Part shown: positions 26,503 to 33,467 of the stretch, in pieces
Layout: each line of letters begins with the position of its first letter
Numbering within the stretch: the first letter of the stretch is position 1
Assembly: GCF_016863655.1 (NCBI RefSeq)
Contig: NZ_BOPH01000012.1
Coordinates: forward strand, 1 to 43,270
DNA length: 43,270 nucleotides
Source: Virgisporangium ochraceum
Lineage (GTDB): Bacteria; Actinomycetota; Actinomycetes; Mycobacteriales; Micromonosporaceae
Direction: 5' to 3'
The notes under the pieces: model-generated
Told to the model about the DNA's origin: nothing
Database searches by the model: none
Seen by the model: the letters and a program-made list of their open reading frames with translations, nothing else
Translations under genes and position numbers: made by a program

Positions 26503-26618
26503 TGGGATCGACCCTTTCCGCTTCCCCTGCGTCGAGATGTCGTCCCCATATCGGCCGGTGCCCCCGACCGGTTTACAAATCCTGCTCGCGTCTGTGGGCC
26601 CAGTGGTCACGGCAGACG

Positions 26619-26660
26619 CGCGAAGGGCCCCACGACACACGGTCGCGGGGCCCTTTCGCG
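26619..26660 (-). terminator. Putative terminator of the second protease gene
   Basis: CGCGAAGGGCCCC (26619-26631) pairs with GGGGCCCTTTCGCG (26647-26660) with one bulged base. It lies four bases after the stop at 26665, between the two protease genes. Confidence 0.75.
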
Positions 26661-26664
26661 GTTG

Positions 26665-28518
26665 TCAGAACACTGTGTTGAACATGTTCCAGCCCGACCC
26701 GATCGTGATGCCGACGCCGGAGTTCAACCAGTTGCCGCGCCCGTCGGTCGGGTACAGGCGCATGTTGCCGTTCGGCTCGATCCCGATCATGTCGACCAGG
26801 TTGTCGCCGTTGAAGTCGCCCGGCGACATGAAGATGCTGAAGATGTTCCAGCCGGTGCCGATCGGCACGCCCAGGCCGTTGACCCAGCCGCCCTGGCCGT
26901 CGCTCTGGTAGAGGCGGAGGTCGCCGCCGGGCGTACGGCCGATCAGGGCCTGCCGGCCGTCACCCAGCCAGTCACCCGGGGTCAGGATCGTGTTGAACAT
27001 GCTCCAGCCGACGCCGATCCGCAGGCCGAGCCCGCCGTTCTCCCAGCCGCCGTTGCCGTCGCTGGTGTAGAGGTACAGGTCGCCGTTGGCTTCGCGGCCG
27101 AGCAGGTTCGGCCGGCCGTTGCCGGTCCAGTTGTTTGTGATCATGATGTCGTTGAAGCGGTTCCAGCCGGTGCCGATCAGATCGGCGACGCCATTGTTGG
27201 CGAACTCGCCCTCGCCGTCGCTCTTGTACTGCATGAGGTCACCGTTCGGGCTCACCCCGAAGATCGACGGTCGGTTGTCGTTGTTCCAGTTCCAGACCCG
27301 GAAGAGCTTGCGGTACCCGCCGAAGCTGACGCCGATCCGCGACGACTCGTTGAAGGCGTAGTCGACCTCACCGTTCAGCAGACCGGTACCCGAGTAGAGC
27401 ACCAGGTCTCCCCCGGCGTTGCGGCCGATCAGGTCGCTGTGCCCGTCGCCGGTCCAGTCGAGGTTGGCCGGCGACCTGCGGGCGAGGTCGGCCCGGATCA
27501 GGTTTCCGTACGTGCTGACCTGGGCATAGGCGCCGTAGCTCGACCCGCAGTCGATCGGTCCCCAGCTGGTGATGCCGACCTGGGTCCGCACGCCGTTCTT
27601 CGTGACGATCAGCGGCCCGCCGGAGTCGCCGTTGCAGGTGTCGACGCCGGCGGCGCCCGCGCACGCCATGATGTCGCCGCGGTAGTCGGCGAACGCGCCG
27701 GCACAAGCGCTGTCGGACCGGATCGGCACGGCCCCGTGCCGCAGGATCCCGTGGTCGCCGGCGCCCTGGCCGGTGACGCCGTACCCGACGATCTGGGCCG
27801 GCGTGTTGTCGGCGTACACCGACTCGTCGCCCTGCGCCGCGACGGCGATCGGGGTGTAGACGTCGGGCAGCGCGTCGCGCAACGTCAGCACCGCGACGTC
27901 GTTGAGCGGGGTGCCACCGTCGCTGTGCGCCGGGATGCGGGCGAAGCCCTGGTGGGTGTACGTCGACCGGACGATCGTCGTGAAGCCCGCGGTCGTTGTC
28001 TTCAGGTTGTCGCGACCCGCGATGACGTACGTGGTGCCGAGCGGCGAGTTGATCGCGCAGTGCGCGGCCGTGAGCACCTTGGTCGGGCTGATCACCGTGC
28101 CCGTGCAGGTGGAGATGAAGCCGACGAACTGGCCGTTCTGCAGGACGTGGAACAGCGTCTCGATGCCGACGATGTACGGGTGCTGGGAGACGGAGGCCTT
28201 CTCGCCGCCGACGATCCGCGGCTGCACCTTCGGCTGCGATTCGAACGCCGGCCCGTTCCTGCCGAGCTTGTAGTCGGTGTTCGTGGCCTGCCGGACGTTC
28301 GGCAGGGACTCCAGGACGTCGGGGGTGACGACGCCCGCCCGCGGACCGGCGTCGCCGGCCGGCTGGTACGAGGCGAACGTGCGCGGCACCGGCTGGTTGT
28401 CGGCACCTGCGCCCCCGCTGGCGAAGAACGCGGCACCGGCGAAGACCGCGGCGCCGGCCAGCACGCTGGTGACGCGGTAACTGGGCCGGATCCTCTTCAG
28501 GCTTGCGGGAATCCCCAT
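26665..28518 (-). CDS. Secreted trypsin-like serine protease with five-repeat propeller domain (B)
   Basis: 617 aa from ATG 28518, preceded by GGAGGA. Signal peptide, propeptide and RIVGGEKASVSQHPYIVGI activation site are as in protease A. The triad is His in LTAAHC (about 151), Asp in NDVAVLTL (about 206) and Ser in GDSGGPLI (about 297). Five C-terminal repeats from about residue 350 (IGTGWNRF, GDGRQALIGRTPGGDLRLYQSDG) end in IGSGWNMFNTVF, nearly identical to protease A. The pair arose by tandem duplication; the protease domains have diverged more than the repeats. It probably cuts glycoproteins or cell-wall-bound targets. Confidence 0.92.
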   Translation of the reverse strand: MGIPASLKRIRPSYRVTSVLAGAAVFAGAAFFASGGAGADNQPVPRTFASYQPAGDAGPRAGVVTPDVLESLPNVRQATNTDYKLGRNGPAFESQPKVQPRIVGGEKASVSQHPYIVGIETLFHVLQNGQFVGFISTCTGTVISPTKVLTAAHCAINSPLGTTYVIAGRDNLKTTTAGFTTIVRSTYTHQGFARIPAHSDGGTPLNDVAVLTLRDALPDVYTPIAVAAQGDESVYADNTPAQIVGYGVTGQGAGDHGILRHGAVPIRSDSACAGAFADYRGDIMACAGAAGVDTCNGDSGGPLIVTKNGVRTQVGITSWGPIDCGSSYGAYAQVSTYGNLIRADLARRSPANLDWTGDGHSDLIGRNAGGDLVLYSGTGLLNGEVDYAFNESSRIGVSFGGYRKLFRVWNWNNDNRPSIFGVSPNGDLMQYKSDGEGEFANNGVADLIGTGWNRFNDIMITNNWTGNGRPNLLGREANGDLYLYTSDGNGGWENGGLGLRIGVGWSMFNTILTPGDWLGDGRQALIGRTPGGDLRLYQSDGQGGWVNGLGVPIGTGWNIFSIFMSPGDFNGDNLVDMIGIEPNGNMRLYPTDGRGNWLNSGVGITIGSGWNMFNTVF

Positions 28519-28903
28519 GGGTCCTCCGTCGTCGGGGTCATGCAATCCGGCAACCGACCGTTCCGGGCGCCTTGAGGCACTTTCGGGGCACGCAACACCG
28601 TCCCGACCAGGCCAGGTGCCCGACCGGGATAGGTGAGAGTTGATCCCCGTTACCGAATCGTCATCGGTTGCCACGTGACAGAAGCAGGAATGCGGTGCTC
28701 CTCCCCCCGAGGCCGCCAAAGGCTACCAAAGCCGAAAGGTCAAGCACCAGGGTCGATTTGGCTCGATGTGACTTGTACGTCCGGCCTGGTCAGGGGCCAT
28801 ATTTGAGGTCAGTTCCACTGTTGGTTCACGGTCGGCGACGGCCCTGATGCAACACCCGTCCGGCCCTGTTTCTGTCCCACCCCTCGCGTACGGTTCTAGG
28901 GCA
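28519..28903. other. Divergent intergenic region
   Basis: 385 bases between the second protease gene and the AAA ATPase. I see no gene. It holds a small inverted repeat ACCGA/TCGGT (near 28650-28668), and presumably the promoters for both directions. The plus-strand TACGGT at 28889 lies nine bases before ATG 28904, somewhat far for a leaderless start. Confidence 0.5.
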
Positions 28904-31900
28904 ATGAACCTCATCGGGCGCGAGCACCAGGTCTCGGTGCTGCGGGCGGAGATCACGCGGGTCACGCAGAGCCATGGCGGGCTGGTGTTCGTCACCGGCG
29001 AGGCCGGCATCGGCAAGACCACGCTGGTCACCGGCGCGGTCGACGATGCCCGGCAACAGGGTGCGCTGGTGCTCAACGGGTCGTGCTGGAACTCCGACAG
29101 CACGCCCGGCTACTGGCCCTGGGTGCAGGTGGTCCGCGGGCTGCGCCGGGGAGTACCGGCGGCGGAATGGGCCGCTGTCAGTGAGGCGGCGGGCGACGGC
29201 CTGTGGGTGCTGCTCGGTGAGGGCGTGGGCCAGTCCGCCGATACTTTCGAGCTGTACGACGCGGTCACCACCGCGCTCGTCTCGGTGTCGCACACCCGCC
29301 CGGTCGTGGTGGTTCTCGACGACCTCCACTGGGCCGACCCGGCGTCGCTGCGCCTCCTTGAGTTCGCCGCGCAGCACACCTGGTTCGAACGGCTCCTCGT
29401 GATCGGCACGTACCGCGACGTCGAGGCCGAGGCGCCCGACCACCCGCTGCGTCCCCTGCTGCTGCCGCTGCTCGGCCGGGCCACCACGGTGAGCCTCACC
29501 GGGCTGTCGGAGCGGGAGGTCGGCGCGCTGATCCGGCGCACCGCCGGCCGCGAACCGGGCGACGACCTCGTCGCCGAGGTGCACCGGCACACCGGTGGCA
29601 ACCCGTTCTTCGTCGAGCAGTCGGCCCGGTTGTGGCACAGCGGCGGGTCGGCCACGGCCGTCAGCCCCGGGGTGCGCGACTCGTTGCAGCGGCGGCTCTC
29701 GATGCTGCCGCCGCCGGTCCGCGAGCTTCTCACCGGCGCCGCGGTGCTCGGCCGGGAGTTCGAACGCGAGGTACTGGCAGCCACCGTGGCACCGGTGCCG
29801 GAGCCCGCGCGGGCGGAGGCGAGTGCGTCGAGCACCGTCGATCGGCTGCTCGATCACGCGGTCACCGCCCGGCTCGCGGTCGTGCACGCGCCGGGCCGGT
29901 TCGCGTTCGCGCACGACCTGGTCCGGGAAACCCTCTACGACGACCTGGCGGCCGCCGACGTGCGCCGCCGCCACGCCGACGTCGTGCGGGCGATCGACCG
30001 CACGCCCGGGCTCGCCGACCGCATCCTCCCGGCCGACCTGGCCCGGCACGCCTATCTCGCGGGCGCCGACCTCGACCCGGACCGGGCCGTCGACATCCTC
30101 CTCGCCGCGGCGCAGGACGCGAGCAACCGCATCGCGATCGAGGAGGAGATCGGCCACCTGCGCCGGGCGCTCGAACGGGCCGCCGCCGTTCCGCGCCGGC
30201 TGGTGCGGGTCGGTCTCGACCTCGGCGCCGCCCTGCTGATGAACGGGCTGGTCGAGGAGGGCTGGCAGCGGTACGCCGACGCGGTCACGGCGGCGCGCGA
30301 GGTCGACGACGACCTCCTGATCGCCCGGGTGGCCCTCACGCTCACGCGCAGCGAACGGGAGCGCGCGCCCACCGGCACCCACACGATGATCGCGGCCCTG
30401 ATCGGCGAGGCGTACCGCCGCCTCGTCGGTCCCGTGTCGCCGGCCGACGAGGCCGCCCTGGCCGCGGCGGGCAGCGCGATCGCGGCGGCGGTGCCGAACG
30501 GGGTCGGGTTCTTCACCGGTTCGGTGCTGCACCGTCAGTCCGACCAGGACACCGTCGCCCGGCTCTCCGACGAGCTCACCCACCGGTTCGTCGCACTCGC
30601 CCGCGCCAACGGCGACGACGACGCGCTGCGGTTCGGGTTGTGGGCCCGGCACAACACGATCTGGGGCCTCGGCACCGCCCGTGAACGGTACGAGCTCACC
30701 GACGAGATCATCGCGGTCTCCCGTCGCCTCAACGACCCGGTGGCCGGACACATCGCCACCTCGTTCCAGTGGGTGTCGCTGCTGGAGCTCGGCGACCCGC
30801 GCTACCTGGAGCGGTACCACGCGTTCGTCGCGATGGCCGAGCGCATCGGCATGCCCACGGCCACGTTCAGCTCGCTCGTCGACCAGAGCATCATCCTCAC
30901 GCTGCTCGGCCGCTTCGACGAGGCGGAGAAGTGCCTCAACCAGGCCGACGAGTCGTTCTCGCACCACCACGCGCACTTCCACTACATGGCACACCACCTG
31001 CGGTGGGCGCTGCTCGTCATGCAGGGTCGGTTCGCGGAGACGGCCGATCTGCTGGTCACCATCGCCGCCAGCGAGCACCCGTGCCCGAACCTGCTCGCCG
31101 CGGTGGTCGCGCTGCAGCGGGGCGACCCGCCACCCGACACCAGCACCGACAACCTCCAGCACACGTTCGACTTCCGGCCGCTGACGCTGCGGGTGGAGGC
31201 GCAGGCCGCCGCCGCGAGCGGTGATCCGGAACGGTGCGAGCGCGCCCACGCGGCGCTGCTGCCGTACTCGGGCGAGTGGCTGGTGTCCATGTACGGGTGC
31301 GACATCAGCGGGCCGGTCGACCTGTGGCTGGCGATCCTCGACGCCGCGTTGAAGCGGTGGGAGCCGGCGTTCGAGCGGTTCACCGCGGCGCTGGAGTCGG
31401 CGGACCGGCTGCAGTCGCGTCCGTGGGCGGTCGAGGTGCGCGTGCGGCTGGCGGCCGCGCTCCGGGCGCGCGGCGGGCCGGGTGACGGGGAGGCGGCGGC
31501 CACGGTGCTGGCGGCGGCCATCGCGGAGGCGGCGGAGATCGGTCTCCGCCACGTCGTGGCGCCCGCCGACCCGCCGCCGGTCCGCGCCCCGTCCACCGGT
31601 GCCCGCTTCCAGCTCGACGGCCAGGTGTGGAACCTCGGCTTCGCCGGCCACGTGATCCACTTCCCCGACGCGAAGGGCCTGCACGATCTCCATCACCTCC
31701 TGAGCCGTCCCGGCGACGCCGTCTCCGCGGTCGATCTCCTGAACCCGTCCGGCGGCGACGTGGTGCGGGCCGCCCGTTCCCTGGGCGGCGACCCGGTCCT
31801 CGACGACGAGGCGAAGGCCCGCTACAAGCACCGCCTGACCCAGCTCGACGACGAGATCGACCGCGCCACCCTCCGCGGCGACACCGCCCGCGCAGCCACC

Positions 31901-32143
31901 CTCGACCACGAACGCGACGCCCTGCTCACCGAGCTTCGGGCCGCCGCCGGCCTGGCCGGCCGCACCCGCCGCCTGGGCGACGAGGCCGAACGCGCCCGCA
32001 AGACGGTGACCGCCCGCATCCGTGACACGCTCCGCAAACTCGACGAGCAGCACCCGGCCCTGGCCGCCCACCTCCGCGAGTCGGTATCCACGGGCGCGAC
32101 GTGCGTCTACCAGCCGCCCACCCCGGTCCCCTGGGCCTTGTGA
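28904..32143 (+). CDS. Large MalT-like AAA ATPase regulator lacking a LuxR domain
   Basis: 1079 aa. It starts MNLIGREHQ, and Walker A is TGEAGIGKTT (about 31-40) and Walker B VVVVLDDLHWAD (about 134-144), as in STAND-class signal ATPases. A TPR-like helical region fills about residues 330-880. The last ~180 residues (from about 900) begin with FQLDGQVWNLGFAGHVIHF, run through DLHHLLSRPGDAVSAVDLL, a helical part with charged Leu-rich stretches, and end RESVSTGATCVYQP. That end domain is shared by many actinobacterial STAND ATPases and looks like a winged-helix/coiled-coil output. No LuxR helix-turn-helix is present. It probably senses a ligand and regulates transcription; its targets are unknown. 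Confidence 0.88.
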   Translation: MNLIGREHQVSVLRAEITRVTQSHGGLVFVTGEAGIGKTTLVTGAVDDARQQGALVLNGSCWNSDSTPGYWPWVQVVRGLRRGVPAAEWAAVSEAAGDGLWVLLGEGVGQSADTFELYDAVTTALVSVSHTRPVVVVLDDLHWADPASLRLLEFAAQHTWFERLLVIGTYRDVEAEAPDHPLRPLLLPLLGRATTVSLTGLSEREVGALIRRTAGREPGDDLVAEVHRHTGGNPFFVEQSARLWHSGGSATAVSPGVRDSLQRRLSMLPPPVRELLTGAAVLGREFEREVLAATVAPVPEPARAEASASSTVDRLLDHAVTARLAVVHAPGRFAFAHDLVRETLYDDLAAADVRRRHADVVRAIDRTPGLADRILPADLARHAYLAGADLDPDRAVDILLAAAQDASNRIAIEEEIGHLRRALERAAAVPRRLVRVGLDLGAALLMNGLVEEGWQRYADAVTAAREVDDDLLIARVALTLTRSERERAPTGTHTMIAALIGEAYRRLVGPVSPADEAALAAAGSAIAAAVPNGVGFFTGSVLHRQSDQDTVARLSDELTHRFVALARANGDDDALRFGLWARHNTIWGLGTARERYELTDEIIAVSRRLNDPVAGHIATSFQWVSLLELGDPRYLERYHAFVAMAERIGMPTATFSSLVDQSIILTLLGRFDEAEKCLNQADESFSHHHAHFHYMAHHLRWALLVMQGRFAETADLLVTIAASEHPCPNLLAAVVALQRGDPPPDTSTDNLQHTFDFRPLTLRVEAQAAAASGDPERCERAHAALLPYSGEWLVSMYGCDISGPVDLWLAILDAALKRWEPAFERFTAALESADRLQSRPWAVEVRVRLAAALRARGGPGDGEAAATVLAAAIAEAAEIGLRHVVAPADPPPVRAPSTGARFQLDGQVWNLGFAGHVIHFPDAKGLHDLHHLLSRPGDAVSAVDLLNPSGGDVVRAARSLGGDPVLDDEAKARYKHRLTQLDDEIDRATLRGDTARAATLDHERDALLTELRAAAGLAGRTRRLGDEAERARKTVTARIRDTLRKLDEQHPALAAHLRESVSTGATCVYQPPTPVPWAL

Positions 32144-32175
32144 GCCGGCGGCGCGTGTCTGCCAATCCGGCTCAC
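32140..32175 (+). terminator. Hairpin overlapping the AAA ATPase stop
   Basis: GTGAGCCGG (32140-32148) and CCGGCTCAC (32167-32175) are a perfect 9-bp inverted repeat that includes the TGA stop. The loop is 18 bases, and no U-tract follows. Confidence 0.5.
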
Positions 32176-32283
32176 GGCGGCGGCCGACGTCAGCCGCGTC
32201 GTCTACGTTCGGTCACCAGACCGCCTGAGGTCGAGACCCAGAAAGCTGATCCGGAAGCGTGATCAACTGGCCACGATGGGCTG

Positions 32284-32619
32284 ATGCATCCGGCTCCCGA
32301 TCCCCATGGACGCCCGCCATTTCTCGAGAAGGCTGATCCGGGAATCACGCCGCCCGGCTGGTACACGGTCGCCGACGGCCGTGAGCTGTGGTGGGACGGC
32401 GACAGGTGGATTGTCGTTCCGCCTCGAAACACCGGCGCAATGGCTCCGTACCAGCCGCACTATCCGACCCACATTGTCACGACGTCTCCGGTTCAGACCA
32501 ACCACCTACTGCATCTGGTCCTGACACTTGTGACATGCGGGTTCTGGGCGCCGGTGTGGGCGCTGGTGTGGATCCTGAACTACTTCAGTGAAAATCGCTC
32601 GGTCTCACGGATGCAGTGA
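32284..32619 (+). CDS. Small DUF2510-like membrane protein
   Basis: 111 aa. An N-terminal TPPGWYTVADGRELWWDGDRW stretch (about 22-42) matches the DUF2510 pattern PGWY...WWDG..W. A C-terminal hydrophobic helix (LVLTLVTCGFWAPVWALVW, about 79-97) would anchor it. Function unknown. It is convergent with the ABC operon that ends at 32625, five bases after its stop. Confidence 0.7.
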   Translation: MHPAPDPHGRPPFLEKADPGITPPGWYTVADGRELWWDGDRWIVVPPRNTGAMAPYQPHYPTHIVTTSPVQTNHLLHLVLTLVTCGFWAPVWALVWILNYFSENRSVSRMQ

Positions 32620-32624
32620 GCGGC

Positions 32625-33467
32625 TCACTCGCGGGCTTGGGTGCCGCCCACCACGAAGGTCACCGAGCCGTCTTCGCGTTCGACGGTGAACAGGGTGCCT
32701 GGCGGGAACGCGCCCAGCACGTCGGGCGGTAGCTGCACCGTTCCGTCGCCCGCCACCACCGCGAAGTCCTGGCCGTCGCGGCCTTCGGCGCCGACGCGAC
32801 CGTCTCGGATGGTGACCGCCCGGCCCAGGCGGGCGCCGACCGCGGCGTCGTGCGTGACCACCACGATCGTCGTGCCGCGCTCCTCGTTGACGGTTTCGAG
32901 CGCGGTGAGCACCTCGTCTCGCCCGGTCGTGTCGAGCTGGCTCGTCGGCTCGTCGACCAACAGCAGCCCGGGACCGCAGGCGATGCCCACGGCGAGCGCG
33001 GCCCGCTGACGGGCGCCCGGAGCCAGGTCGTCGATCCGGGCCCGGCCCTGCCCGGGCAGGCCGACCAGGTCGAGGATGCGGTCGGGGTGGTCGAGTTCGA
33101 TGCCGGCCGTGCGGGCGGCCCGCCGCTGCGCCAGCCAGATGTTGCGGTGCAGCGTGGTGTACGGCAACAGGTTGCGGGCGGCGCCCTGGAGCACCACGCC
33201 GATCAGGGTGCCGCGCAGCCGGGCCAGCTCGGCCTCGGTGAGCTTGCCCAGGTCGTAGGTGCCGACGTTGACCCGTCCCGCGGAGGCGCGCATCAGCCCC
33301 GACAGCAGCGCGACGAGCGTCGACTTCCCCGAGCCGGACGGGCCGACCAGCGCCAGCATCTCGCCCGGACCGATCGACAGGTCGACGCCGGCGAGCGCCA
33401 CCACGTCGCCCGCCTCGGCGCGGTAGATGTGCACCACCCGGCGGCACGCCACGGCCAACCCGTTCAT
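32625..33467 (-). CDS. ABC ATP-binding protein with degenerate signature and AbrB-like tail
   Basis: 280 aa from ATG 33467, overlapping the upstream permease stop as ATGA. LolD/MacB-type ATPase: Walker A GPSGSGKST, Walker B LLLVDEPTSQLD and H-loop VVTHD are intact. The signature reads LAPGARQR instead of LSGGQxQR. A ~50-residue tail (FAVVAGDGTVQLPPDVL, PPGTLFTVEREDG) resembles the AbrB/SpoVT swapped hairpin. It is the last gene of a five-gene operon and probably pairs with the other ATPase and the two permeases. Confidence 0.88.
   Translation of the reverse strand: MNGLAVACRRVVHIYRAEAGDVVALAGVDLSIGPGEMLALVGPSGSGKSTLVALLSGLMRASAGRVNVGTYDLGKLTEAELARLRGTLIGVVLQGAARNLLPYTTLHRNIWLAQRRAARTAGIELDHPDRILDLVGLPGQGRARIDDLAPGARQRAALAVGIACGPGLLLVDEPTSQLDTTGRDEVLTALETVNEERGTTIVVVTHDAAVGARLGRAVTIRDGRVGAEGRDGQDFAVVAGDGTVQLPPDVLGAFPPGTLFTVEREDGSVTFVVGGTQARE

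Noticed and set aside
22207..28575. A 2122-codon plus-strand open frame over kdpD and both proteases
   Set aside because: It is antisense to three well-supported genes, has the composition of a shadow frame and no start signal.
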